From NCBI GenBank assembly GCA_903813345.2, contig CAIIXF020000012.1, forward strand, positions 34,546,572 through 34,610,571: a stretch of 64,000 bases of DNA. Reading direction: 5' to 3'. This document shows positions 11,047 to 22,539 of the stretch, piece by piece (positions within the stretch are counted from its first letter, which is position 1; each line of letters opens with the position of its first letter). The position numbers and the translations under genes are program-made. Under the pieces are notes generated by a model. The model saw nothing but the letters and a program-made list of their open reading frames with translations. It ran no database searches and had not been told where the DNA came from. This DNA comes from Owenia fusiformis (taxonomy: Eukaryota > Annelida > Polychaeta > Sabellida > Oweniidae).

Positions 11047-11864
11047 CAGGGTGTCCAAAAAATAGGACCGTAAGAAAGTTGAATAACTCAGTTAATTTTG
11101 CATAATTTGCCTTAAAATTTGCGAATTATTTAGTTAATTCAATGTGAATTTAGTTATGATAGGTTGATAATAATCTACGAATTGAGTCAAAAACTACAGC
11201 TTCTTACAAAACATGCCCCAAATGGGCACTTCTCCTCTCTATATGCACAATTCAATCCGGCGAACAAAGTTGATCAGTCCTTTTTGGTTCGAAGGTGACT
11301 GGGGACGTGCTATCACCATGAACAAGGAGCAGTAAGTTGTTAAATAAGTTTGGGAGGTCACTTAAGCACCAGAAGGGACATCAAAAGAGATAAGCAGTGG
11401 TTTCAACAAGCCAATACCACCCCAACACTGCAAATGATATGCTGAAATGGTTTAGGCAATGCTCTGGTGGTCAGCTCATCAGTTGCAGAAAGCAAACCAT
11501 ATGGGCAGCTCATTCGCCAGATCTAAATCCCCAAATTTTTATCTTTGAGGATTTCTCAAAGCCAATGTGTATACTGACAGGCAATAACTACCCCAATATT
11601 TACCATCCACATTAATGTGTATAGGTCAGGGTCATTAATAACTTTGTTTGCAGGATTCATTTGTGCATAGAGAGGAGAAGTGCCCATTTTGAGCATTTTT
11701 TGTAAAGTAATGTAGTTTTTGACACAATAAACAGATTATCATCAAACCTTCGAAGCAAAATTCACATTGAATGAACTAAATAATTCTAAAATTTCAAGGC
11801 AAAATATGCAAAATTGACAGAGTTATTCAACTTTCTTACGGTCCTGTTTTTTTTGGACACCCTA
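11047..11864 (+). mobile_element. Mariner-like transposon with long TIRs
   Basis: Left end 'cagggtgtccaaaaaatagg' and right end 'cctgttttttttggacaccc' are inverted. The match continues about 200 bp inward: 'taagaaagttgaataactca' against 'agagttattcaactttctta', and 'tgggcacttctcctctctat' against 'atagagaggagaagtgccca'. At 11400-11560 the + strand encodes a transposase relic with TANDMLKWFRQC, GGQLISCRK and the catalytic-region motif WAAHSPDLNP. The frame is truncated, so the copy is non-autonomous. Confidence 0.85.
11397..11615 (+). pseudogene. Mariner-like transposase fragment
   Basis: Internal relic of the element at 11047-11864. It retains the TANDMLKW helix and the SPDLNP motif that precedes the last catalytic acid in mariner transposases, then diverges. 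No intact start or DDE triad can be assembled. Confidence 0.7.
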
Positions 11865-11924
11865 GTGTTCGTTGGGATTTCCTACTCTGTGGAGTTGCCA
11901 ATTTATAGTTGTAAATTGTGAATT

Positions 11925-13130
11925 GCAGGTTCTACAACATGAATCAGAACATCCCCAGCTTCTGCAACAACATGAGTCAGAACATACTCAGGTTCTACAA
12001 CAACATGTGTCAGAATATCCCCAGATTCTACAACAACAGGAGTCAGAACTTCACTAGGTTCTACAACAACATGAGTCAGAACATACTCAGGTTCTACAAC
12101 ATGAGTCAGAACATACTCAGGCTCTACAACAACATGTGTCAGAATATCCCCAGATTCTACAACAACAGGAGTCAGAACTTCACTAGGTTCTACAACAACA
12201 TGAGTCAGAACATACTCAGGTTCTACAACATGAGTCAGAACATACTCAGGTTCTACAACAACATGTGTCAGAATATCCCCAGATTCTACAACAACAGGAG
12301 TCAGAACTTCACTAGGTTCTACAACAACATGAGTGAGAACATCATCAGGTTCTACAACAACATGAGTCAGAATATCCATCACTTGGTTCTACAACAACAT
12401 GGGTCAGAACATCATGAGCTAGAGGATCACCAGGTTCTACAACATGAGTCAGAACATCCCCAGGTTCTACAACAACATGAGTCAGAACATAATCAGGTTC
12501 TACAACAACATGTGTCAGAATATCCCCAGATTCTACAACAACAGGAGTCAGAACATCACTAGGTTCTACAACAAAATTAGTCAGAATATCCACCACTAGG
12601 TTCTACAACAACATGAGTCAGAATATCCACCACTAGGTTCTACAACAAAATGAGTCAGAACATACCCAGGTTACAACATGAGTCAGAACATCCCCAGGCT
12701 CTACAACATGAGTCAGAGCATCCCCAGATTCTACAACAACATGAGTCAGAACATCACTAGGTTCTACAACAACATGAGTCAGAATATCCACCACTAGGTT
12801 CTACAACAAAATGAGTCAGAACATACCCAGGTTACAACATGAGTCAGAACATCCCCAGGCTCCACAACATGAGTCAGAGCATCCCCAGATTCTACAACAA
12901 CAGGAGTCAGAACATCACTAGGTTCTACAACAACATTAGTCAGAATATCCACCACTAGGTTCTACAACAAAATGAGTCAGAACATCTCCAGGCTCTACAA
13001 CATGAGTCAGAGCATCCCCAGGCTCTACAACATGAGTCAGAGCATCCCCAGATTCTACAACAACATGAGTCAGAATATCATCAGGTTCTACAACAACATG
13101 AGTCAGAACATCAGCAAGAGGTTCTCAGGG
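11925..13130. repeat. 33-bp minisatellite with ~129-bp higher-order unit
   Basis: The basic unit is 'ggttctacaacaacatgagt' + 'cagaacatc(c/a)cca', with 30-bp variants lacking one 'caa'. Around 12057-12320 a four-unit block of about 129 bp is repeated almost unchanged, so amplification was recent. Because the unit is a multiple of three, several frames stay open on both strands: NNMSQNILRFY, LQQHESEHTQV, and TPVVVESGDIL on the - strand. These are not called genes. It directly follows the nesprin-like relic, and the QHESEHPQ frame could be an expanded helix, but that is only inference. Confidence 0.9.
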
Positions 13131-13139
13131 GTTGTCAGT

Positions 13140-15040
13140 TCATGATAACAGAACTACCGCTTGATGTTGAGTATAATAACAAAACTGTATGACAGGAATG
13201 ATTTTGAAGCTTTGTGTTTCCAGATGAAGAAGCTCTCTACATGTTTGCTATGTGTTACAAGAAGAACACCTTTTCAAAATCATCTTCATGTTCATTGGGA
13301 CAATGGCCTGGTAGTAGACAGGAAAATACTTTTGTTTTTTGTCTACTTTGGTTGTGTGCAAGCTATTGAAATATTGATGAAAAAGTGATCAGTAGAATTA
13401 ATTAAGTAAATTGATCAGAAGTCTTTGAATTTATAGTACCTATGAAAACATATATTTGGTGAAAAATATCACTCTTGATAGCTAATGCATTTTTATAGTC
13501 TCAGACTGTTATTTAGATGTTTGTTAAAAGGTTGCACCGAATGTGTGCAAACAATCTTTCGTAGAAATGCCTTGTTAACTTTATGTAAAGATATTCATTT
13601 GCAATAACTTTGTAAAGTACATGTAGTCGTTTGATAAGGGAAATCTTAAATGGATGAATTTTGGTGCCCCAATAAAAATGGTATAGAGTATAAGATTTCT
13701 GCTTGGGGAATGAACATGAATACTGTTATTTCAATACAGGATTTATCATATAAAAAAATTGGGGATTGGTTAACTCATTAGATTTGGAAGATCTTTAAGA
13801 TATTCAATTAATGGTTCTTACACAGTGAACCTCTGAGATCAACAAGGCGTCTGTTGTTGGTAAACATCGGATTTCTTCTAAAAATTCAAAAATTGAAGTA
13901 GCATTAAGCAGTTCTGGTGATTATTGTATTTTTGACTTTTTGAGGGCTTTCATTTTCATGGGGTTATGGAAATTGTTTTTTCTTGTCAAATTTAACCAGT
14001 AATTGCAATATTCATTATGTAGGCATTTTAGCTTATGTGGTGTTATTACCATATTCTCTTAATAAATCCACAGTGTGGTTTCCAAATTGAAATTTAAAAG
14101 TGTATGATGTTGAGAAAAATATCGACGATGATCCTTTTAGTTGTGATCACTTAGGTTCTCATTACTCTACAGCTACTATTTTTTTATCTGCATTAAACAT
14201 GTTGAAAATCATCAATCAATATAATATATCAATCAGTTCTGTTAATCAAAATCAATGTGTTAATATTGAGACAAAATTCAATAAAATAGTCACATTTGCC
14301 TCATTGGAATTGTGTGCTCATTAGATAATATGGTATATTGTTTTAGTGAACACCTCTCTTAGTTAGCACCACTTCAGATACATTTCACATCGAATCCTGT
14401 ATATCATGCCCTCGATAGTTAGAAAATACCTATAGTGGACACTTTTTGTGGCTCAATAGGTGTTCACTATTTACAGGTTTTACTGTATTTGAATTTATTG
14501 AATTTATCGATGTACAATGGACTTGATGTTTCAATACTAAATGCATACATTTTTGGCTTTTGCAAAATATATGTTGTCACTAGTCCACAGTAGGGTGAAC
14601 TGGAATTAGCCACACCCAAAAATGGAGATAAAGTTTGTTAATGTTCAAGATTGAAGTGAGTCAACAGGTATATGCATAATTATAATACTTTATAAATCGC
14701 TTGATAAAATGAATAGTCACATGGGTTGACTTTGAAATGGCATATGTAAATAGTTCTTTGCAATAGAAATAAATAAATTGTACATCAAACTTTCTTGATT
14801 AGTTTGTTTGGTCCAGACTTGAATACAGCATCAACTCCAAATACCTCAATGTAGTTCAAGGCCAGCTATTATCAGAAACTATAACATTAATTAAAACCTC
14901 ATCTAATCCCAAATACCTTCGAACACGTAAACTTGAACACATAAGGACCCTAACTCCTAATTGCTATAGCCAATTCACTTTTGAATTTTGAGAATAATGT
15001 TTAATTCTTATTTGAGAGCCTTTATCGACATGAATTCAAA
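13140..15040. other. Non-coding stretch, little structure
   Basis: No convincing exon or element end was found except the GTAAAACCTGT-type piece at 14340-14490. Open frames at 13161-13388 and 14100-14324 have no recognisable motifs and low-complexity AT-rich composition. Confidence 0.45.
14340..14490. repeat. Degenerate GTAAAACCTGT-family element
   Basis: 'agtgaacacctctcttagtt' and 'tgttcactatttacaggttt' + 'tactgta' face each other, as in the better copy at 40709-40893. Confidence 0.5.
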
Positions 15041-15359
15041 CTGGCAGAAAGGTAAAAGGTCGGGCAATTAATCCGATTCATGAATACCAAGGGATGCTAC
15101 ATCCCGTCAAAAGTTAAAATATCACTGGTTTCGAGACTATTTTAGTACGTGTCCACTTGAACCACTTGAAAACGTGTTCAGAATGGTGAGAAACTGCATG
15201 GTTTTGAATGAATTTTTGCAATGGTAGAGGGTCCTGGCTACGGGCCTGTTAATGGTAGATCCAAACTGATAACATGGTCATATGGGTGTCTTATATCCAT
15301 AAATACTCTGATAGGACGCCGTGCCCCGGGGTTTTCCGATCGTTTCGTTCAGTAAATAG

Positions 15360-15615
15360 CACTGGTTGCGAGACTATTCTAGCACGGGTTTCGAGAGCTA
15401 TTGGCACGGGTTTCGAGAGCTAACAGCACGGGTGCTAAAAACCCGGGTCCTATCAATGTTTGCCATCGACCCTTTCTCCCAGCACCCGTCCGATTGAGTA
15501 TTTTGTTCAAAACTGCATTCAATTTTGACAAAATATTCAATCGCACGGGTGCCAGCCGATGAATCGGACCCTGTGCGATGCCTGGGTCATATTTGCTCAG
15601 ATTAATCGGCCGGCG
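15360..15615. repeat. CACGGGT-rich dispersed repeat
   Basis: Iterated 'gcacgggtttcgagagcta' is followed by 'gccagccgatgaatcggac' and 'ctcagattaatcggccggc'. It is related to 700-1315. Confidence 0.5.
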
Positions 15616-15790
15616 CTATTCGCTGACGATACAAAACTCCATGGAAAAAGTAATTTCATTGATGACCAAACTTTACCACAGAGGATATCGACCTTGTTCA
15701 AAAATGGACTCAAGATTGGGAACTAAAGTTCAATACTAAATAATGTGGTGTACTACATATTGGAAGAAACAACAGACATTTCGACAATAA
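15616..15790 (+). pseudogene. LINE reverse-transcriptase fragment (CR1-like) with FADD box
   Basis: The frame from 15616 reads LFADDTKLHGKSNFIDD, containing the F-A-D-D catalytic box of non-LTR reverse transcriptases. After a frameshift it continues WTQDWELKFNTK, a stop, then CGVLHIGRNN, the usual 'W-LKFN--KC-VLH-GR-N' order of CR1/Jockey-type elements. It is broken by the shift and stop. Confidence 0.75.
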
Positions 15791-15844
15791 ATAAAACTCT
15801 GACCACATTAGGAAATGAAAATGGGAAGGAAGGTGTAGGAAGCA

Positions 15845-16050
15845 AATAAAAAGATTAAGTAACAACAAAACACCTGTCAGTGATGGCCTCACAAGTAAAT
15901 ACAAACATTTTGTAGATGATATAGTCGATCTGATGGTAAAAAGCTTTAACTACTCGCAAAAACATAAAATATGGCAACTGAACGGAAAAGGAATTATAAC
16001 ATTGATTCAAAAAAGGAATGAACAGGAATAAACTCAAAAACTGGCGACCT
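15845..16050 (+). pseudogene. L1-like LINE reverse-transcriptase start fragment
   Basis: It reads RLSNNKTPVSDGLTSKYK then SFNYSQKHKIWQLNGKGIIT and LIQKRN. In L1-like elements the block N-N-K-T-P-G-S-D-G-L ... S-F-N ... G-I-I-T-L-I-P-K opens the RT domain. Here P-G-S has become P-V-S. It belongs to a different LINE class from the FADD fragment just upstream. Confidence 0.7.
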
Positions 16051-16199
16051 ATTTATTTTAAATTTTTTTATTTTGACATACGCTTTTTTGACAGCGGCAT
16101 TAGGAGCGTCGGTGTTTGTAATCTACATATATATTTTATAAGCACTAAAATGTTTACATAAAATACTTCAATTTTCAAGGGTTAAAAATTGTTGCTAAA

Positions 16200-16500
16200 A
16201 ACATCTTCACATATTTGTCAAATATATAAAAATGTCATACCCCCATTCTATAAAAACCTTATCACCAAGTAGTGTAATTAACTTATTATGAATGTTCGAA
16301 GACAATAAACTGCCACTTAAAATGGGAGAAACATATTTCGCAACGTTAGAGTATAGTGATTTCAAAATCCTCCAGGTTTTACCTTGGATTCCTTTTCCCA
16401 AAGTTTAAAAAGAGCAAATCACGATCTAAAACGTCAAAGGCCTTAGAAATGTCAATAAAAGCTAAATAGGATTTGGGTCCTTATCTTTACGAAGGCTACG
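16200..16500 (-). pseudogene. LINE reverse-transcriptase fragment, reverse strand
   Basis: On the - strand, near 16470, it reads AFIDISKAFDVLDRDLL, the RT motif A region (A-F-D). Downstream comes WRILKSLYSNVAKYVSPIL, matching the 'KSLY-N-K--V' region that follows it in LINEs. A frameshift separates the two. Orientation is opposite to the neighbouring RT pieces, so this is a separate insertion or an inversion. Confidence 0.7.
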
Positions 16501-16739
16501 TGTACATGGTCCTTCTGGGAAAAGATATGATTTTCTATTGAAAACCTCTGGATCACCTTCCTTATGGATACTTAGGGACCCAGCCTGAATATTTTTGTTT
16601 TTGAATTTTGGAGAGTATTACGCGAGATTTTTTCATTTTCTTGTTGGAAAATATATTTATTTTATGATGTGGGGTGATATCTAGAGTTTGAGGCTTGCGA
16701 AAATAAGATATCCTCATCTTTATACCCCCCACCCTATAA

Positions 16740-18400
16740 TTTCAGGGGGGTCAGAAGAAAATAAACTTTAATTCATAACTTTGGAAGTAAATGAGATACA
16801 AACTTAATTTTTTCACCATAATTTATAGAATAACATCAGTAATGCAGAAAAAATATATCAAACGAAAATAAGCTAATTTGCATAATTTAACCCTTAAACC
16901 GCCATAAAAACTATTAAATAACGGAATGATAATAAACAACTTTTACTGTAATTGCCTTCATATGAAGTTATAACTTATGAAATAATTCCTAAAAATGCAT
17001 CTATATATGTATATTAGATGTGCAAAATATTAAAAGTGTATCTTACATAACGACTGTGAAAAATATTTCTCCCCTTACCCTAAAATTGAAGGGAGGGGGT
17101 CAAAAGAAAATAAACTTTAATTCATAACTTTGGAAGTATATAAGATACAAACTTAATTTTTTCACCAAAATTTACAAAATAATATCAGTAATGGAAAAAA
17201 AAAATTTTGAACAAAAATAAGCTAATTTGCATAATTTAACCCTTAAACCGCCATAAAAACTATTAGATGACGAAATGATAATATACGACATTTACTGTAA
17301 TTACCTTCATATGAAGTTATAACTGATGAAATAATTCCTAAAAATGCATATGTATAATAGATGTGAAAAATATTAAAAGTGCATCTTATATATAGATTGT
17401 GAAAAAATTTCTCCCCCTACCCAGATATTTCAGGGGGGTCAACTGAAAATGGACTTTAATTTATAACTTTGGAAGTACACTGAAGTATATGAGGTATAAA
17501 CCTCATTGTTAACCAAAATTTATGTAATAACATCAGTTACTAAGAAAAAACATTTTTGATATGCAAATAAGCTAATTTGCATAATTTAACCCTTATACAG
17601 TCATAAAAACCGTTAAATGACAAAACGATAAAATACGACATTTATTTTAATCGACCTCTCATGAAGTTATTACTTATGAAATAATTCATATAGTTGCATT
17701 TATATATGTATAACAGATGTGCAAAATATTAAAAGTGTATCTTACATAACGACTGTGAAAAAAATTCTCCCCCTACCCAGATATTTGAGGGGAGGGGGTC
17801 AAAATGAAAATGGGCTTTAATTCATAACTTTGGAAGTATATGAGGTACAAATTTAATTTTTCACCAATATTTATGTTATATCATCAGTAATTCAGAAAAA
17901 ATATTTTTTGATATGCAAATAAGCTAATTTGCATAATTTTACCCTTATAAAGTAATAAAAACCGTTAAATGACGAAGTGATAAAATATGGCATTTACTTT
18001 AATTGACTTCTTATGAAGTTATAACTTCGAGAAAAAATTTACAACAGATATGTACAATATAAAGAGGTTATTTTATATAATGAGTGTGAAAAGAATCTTA
18101 CACCCTACCTTAATAATTTTGAGGGCTCGGGGGGGGGGGTTAAAGAAAATAATAGACTTTAACTCATAACTTTGAAATAATTTAAGAAAGAGCTTATATT
18201 TCTTCGCTGAAAATTGAGAAATCACATCAATAATGAAACAAATATTACATGGGGACAATACTATATTTCAACTAATTTGCATAATTTGAGCTTCAAACAG
18301 TCATGAGAATCATTATAAGGCAAAGTGGTTCTATACTGAAATTGACTTCACATGAAGTAAGGACTTTGACAATATATCCTTTCTTAATACTAGCATTTAA
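16740..18400 (+). repeat. Left array of ~330-bp units
   Basis: Units begin near 16740, 17090, 17430, 17780 and 18110, each starting with a C-rich then G-rich stretch ('cccc..taccc', 'aggggggtca') and followed by 'gactttaattcataacttt'. Later units are more diverged, the fifth most. Confidence 0.85.
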
Positions 18401-18469
18401 AATGGAAAAATGATATCAACAATTATGAAGCTATATTTCCCAACTATTTCAATGCCCATGGAGATTTTC

Positions 18470-18660
18470 ATAGATATAATACTAGAGGCAAATCAAACTT
18501 CACCCTTCCTAAAGCAAAACTGAAAATTATGGCAAAAAACAATAGCCTTTAGTGGTTACTCCATATGGAACAATCTCCCAGAAGAAATAAAAAAGTCAAA
18601 TTCCATTTCTTTTCTTAAATCAAAACTGAAAAAGCATATTCTCTTAGCTTATTAATCATT
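18470..18660 (+). pseudogene. LINE ORF2 C-terminal end relic
   Basis: It reads TRGKSNFTLPKAKLK, then (after a frameshift) FSGYSIWNNLPEEIKKSNS and FLKSKLKKHILLAY plus stop. 'Y-S-A-x-x-W-N-x-L-P-x-x-I' followed by 'F-K-x-x-L-K-x-x-L' is the terminal signature of many CR1/L2-like ORF2 proteins. It lies in the core of the array-armed element. Confidence 0.75.
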
Positions 18661-19719
18661 AGTTGACTATATCATTTCTTGTTTCTTCAGTAAGAAGGGT
18701 AGGCTCTCAAGGGAGGTACATGGGCCAACCTGGGGGCTGCTCCAAACTACTTAAGGTCTAAAATAATAATTCTGACCATACCAACCTTGGGGAAGGTAAA
18801 ATAATAACTAATATTTTATAAGAATCACACTTTTAACGATTATTTGCGTCAATGCGGTAGCCTGGTATCTTTGAATAATAATTAATGAATCTACACATTC
18901 ATAAAATTTCCCCATGGCATATGGCACCTTCTTGGCTTCAAATGAAACGAGCATCATGGATCCCCCATACCTTTATTTATTATAATCTAACTTTTGTGAT
19001 TACATTCCGGTTTGATTCGTTGACAACATAATGATATACTTCATGATTTAACTACTATATGTACGGGTATTTAAGCATCACCTGTGGTGCCATCTATTAT
19101 TAATAATATGTGTACACATAATGATTAAATGTATGAATAAATTGAGTTTAATTGAACTTGCAATGTTTCAGAATAACCCTTAAAAAGGTAACCATAACAA
19201 TTCTAAAGTTTATTGAACCATATTCAGAGTCACTGTGGGGACTGGTGTCATATTCTAGGTTGTAGGTACCTGATGCAGTGAAAATGTCATCATATATGTT
19301 TGGGTTAACCCACTTATTCCCGTCCACACTCACTTTCCTTTGAGCCGCATGAACATGCAGCAAAACATTCTGTACCTGCAGTGGCACATGAGCAAGTGGT
19401 TTAACTTATTGCTTTGTCCTTGTATCGTTTGCATGTGCAAAATGACTTTGGGATTTTTGTTATATCAAGTTACGGTTTTTTGGTCATTTTAATGGTCTCA
19501 AGAGTAATATGAACCACTTGACATCCAAATCCATTCCCTGGCTCTGGAATCTCAAAAAGTGGTTTGTCAGCATTCATTGAAATGTATAATTGTTATAAAC
19601 CAAAAATGCATCCATAGTTAGTGGTAATGCTCTAATATCATTTTGGATGCTGCAAACAAGTGTAATACATCCAATGATAGTTTGTTTTTATTTTTGAAAT
19701 ATAAACAAAAATAACGCAA

Positions 19720-20080
19720 CTCCCCTAGACCAGAGATCGTGCCTATGTGGACAGTCAATAGAGACAGAAACTCACTTTAAAGTAGAATGTCATATGTTTG
19801 AAAATGAACGATTGAGTCTGTTTGCCTAAATGACTGATATCCATAGTGACTTTTACATGTATACAAGTCTAGGAAAATATTGTATAATAATGAATGAAAA
19901 AAACTGTTCAAAGGACACTTGGAAAATGTATGATAAATATGTTAGTCAAAAGGCGTGAAATAGTTACATTGTATGGTCTCTAATAGGTCGGCATCAACCA
20001 GGAATTGTCTTAATTCATGTATGTATCTTAATGTAACATCTTTAGTGTGTTCGACTTTAATTAATAAATTTACTACTACT
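19720..20080 (+). pseudogene. LINE ORF2 C-terminus relic, zinc-knuckle-like
   Basis: It reads CLCGQSIETETHFKVEC followed by HMFENERLSLF. The C-x-x-C-x(12)-H-x(4)-C pattern is the conserved C-terminal motif of many LINE ORF2 proteins. It is closely related along its length to 34110-34490, including the 'ataggtcggcatc.accag' tail. Confidence 0.7.
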
Positions 20081-20089
20081 ACTAGTATA

Positions 20090-21260
20090 ATATTGTTTCC
20101 ATGTAATATTTGTTTCATTCTTGATGTGATTTCTCAATATTCTGGCGAAGAAATACATGTATAAGCTCTTTCTTATACGATTTCAAAGTTATGAATCCAA
20201 GTTTATTATTTTCTTTTAACTTCCCCCAACCCTAAAATATTAGGGTAGGGTGTGAGATTTTTTCTCATTACATACAATACCCTTTTTATATTGTGCATAC
20301 CCGTTGTAAATGTATTTCTAGGAATTATTTCACAAGTTATAACTTCATAGAAGTCAATTAAAGTAAATTTTGTATTTCATCACTTTGTCATTTAACGTTT
20401 TTTATGACTGTATAAGGGTTAAATTATGCAAATTAGCTTATTTTCATATCAAGATATTTCTTCCGAATTACTGACGTTATAACATAAATTTTGGTGAAAG
20501 AATTAAGTTTGTACCTCATATACTTCCAAAGTTATGAATTAAAGTCCATTTCCATTTGACCCCCCTCAAATATCTGGGTAGGGGGACAATTTTTTTCAGC
20601 GTCGTTATGTTAGATACACTTTTAATATTTTGCACATCTGTTATACATATATAGATGCATTTTTAGGAATTACTTTATTTGTTAAAACTTCATGAGAGGT
20701 CAATTAGAGTAAATGTCGTATTTTATCGCGTCGTCATTTAACAGTTTTTATGACTGTATAAGGGTTAAATTATGCAAATTAGCTTATTTGCGTATCAAAA
20801 ATATTTTTTCTGAATTACTGATGTTATTACATAAACTTTGGTGAAAAAATTAAGTTTGTACCTCATATACTTTTAAAATTATGAATTAAAGTCCATTTTT
20901 ATTTGATCCCCTCCCCTCAAAAATCTGGATAGGGGGAGAATTTTTTTCACAGTCTTTATGTAAGATACACTTCTAATATTTTGCACATTTATTATACATA
21001 TATAGATGCATTTTTAGGAATTATTTCATAAGTTATAACTTCATATGAAGGCAATAACAGTAAATGTGATATAACATCATTTCGTCATTTACTAGTTTTT
21101 ATGGCAGTTTAAGGGTTAAATTATGCAAATAAGCTTTTTTTCATTCAAAATATTTTTTTCTTCATTACTGATGTTATTTCATAAATTTAGGTGAAAAAAT
21201 TAAGTTTGTATCTCATTTACTTCCAAAGTTATGAATTAAAGTCTATTTTCTTCTGACCCC
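20090..21260 (-). repeat. Right array of ~330-bp units (inverted)
   Basis: Reverse-complement units lie near 20180-20560, 20560-20920 and 20920-21260, with 'taaattatgcaaattagctt' and 'tacttccaaagttatgaatt' in each. The innermost piece, including 'tgatgtgatttctcaatatt', matches 18200-18260 in reverse. Confidence 0.85.
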
Positions 21261-21449
21261 CCTAAAATTATAGGGCGGGGGGTATAAAGATGAAGATATC
21301 TTATTTTCGCAAGTCTCAAACTCTAGATATCACCCCACATCATAAAAGTAACTTATTTTCCAACAAGAACTGAAAAAATCTCGCGTAATACTTTCCAATA
21401 TCCATTTTCACTTTCTAGCTGTTTCTCAGAACTTGGGTCCCTGAGTAGG

Positions 21450-22440
21450 AGGGGTTTGACAATACTCTGTTGCCAATCACGTAGAATTATTTCAAACATT
21501 CTGATATAAATCACAGTATTCTGCATCAGTATGTTGCAAACAGGGTCTAATTTAGACGTTAGAAAATCGTTGAAATCATTTTTTTAAATATAATATATTA
21601 CCTTGATAATTCCAGAAGTATCATCGCAGGAAAAAAATTGGCATCATGTTCTATCTATGACTAAATCTATCAGAACACTTATTAACAAAATCTGACATTC
21701 AGTAAAATTGTTTTAAATATTATAGCATATTGTCTTCGTTTACACAACAGTAAAAAGTTTAGTGAAAATTAACTTTGTCTTGTAGAAATAAGACAAAATA
21801 AAAACGGAAAACATTTTTTTGCCAAATATTTGTTGCACTTTCTTTTTTCATATTGTTTGTTACTTGGGCTTTCAAAACAATTTTTATGAAAGGAGAGGAC
21901 TTATCTCCTCTAAATGAAATACAAATTGGTAGCAGTATATGGTCCAATGCATTGAAATAATTTTGTGCAGAACAAAAAATGAATCTGATTACGGATGTGA
22001 CACATCAGTTCAAATGTTACCGTGATGGAAATAATGTCACAGTTAGTTTAAAAAGGCGCACAAGCTAAAACAAATTTTGAGTCTCAGCTTTTGTTCCGTT
22101 TGTTGTTTGCCATCACAAGTTGAAAAATACATTTATGGTGTGAAAACCTAAAATATATTGTTTTCTCTATTTTTACAACTTTTCTCCATCTTTTTAAAAG
22201 TAAAACGAAATGAAGATCCTTTTACCAGAACCCTGTGACGTGTTTGTTATGTGTATGTGCTATGTTCAACTTTAATTTGCTTGAATAAGAGAGGGACCCA
22301 TACGATTTCAACATGAGTGTAAATGGAGAATCGTAAGATAGGAGTCCATTTTATAAGGTCCCTTTTACAGGTTCCAAACCAAACCTCATCTAAGGTCCGA
22401 CATTAACCATCGCGTGACACATTGCTTTATTTTAATTTTT
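21450..22440. other. Non-coding stretch before the SLC13 exon
   Basis: AT-rich DNA with no element ends recognised. I looked here for upstream SLC13 exons (first sodium-site SNT motif, first membrane spans) and found none. The frame at 21759-21947 has no recognisable motif. Confidence 0.45.
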
Positions 22441-22443
22441 CAG

Positions 22444-22539
22444 AAGCTTGTGTGGCTGTTGTCTGAAGACCCATAAAATTGATGGAAATGCAGTGAAAGC
22501 AGTACTAAGAAGACACTATGAAGCTCTTGGGAAATTCAC
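22444..22539 (+). CDS. SLC13: SLC13 exon a (cytoplasmic loop)
   Basis: After 'tttttcag' it reads CCLKTHKIDGNAVKAVLRR and HYEALGKFT, the charged loop preceding the mid-protein membrane helix in SLC13 carriers. It ends 'ttcac|gtaagt' (phase 2), completed by the first base of 33001-33105. The acceptor could be 3 nt further in, at 22447. Confidence 0.8.

Larger units (their letters stand above)
16569..21447. mobile_element. 4.9-kb element with TIR arms made of ~330-bp tandem units
   Basis: Ends read TA + 'cttagggaccca' (16569) and 'tgggtccctgag' + TA (21447). The left arm (to about 18400) holds about five head-to-tail units; each has 'ttcataactttggaagta', 'aagctaatttgcataattta', 'cataaaaactatta' and 'atgaagttataactta'. 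The right arm (about 20090-21447) holds three to four inverted units. Terminal sequence outside the arrays also pairs ('tattacgcgagattttttca', 'gatgtggggtgatatctaga'). The core (18400-20090) contains LINE 3'-end relics. No transposase was found. Confidence 0.8.

Noticed and set aside
11903-12596. 214-aa and 159-aa frames on opposite strands
   Set aside because: Translations of the 33-bp minisatellite; several frames are open at once.
19148-19387. 79-aa - strand frame
   Set aside because: No recognisable motif or splice partner; inside the core of a repeat element.
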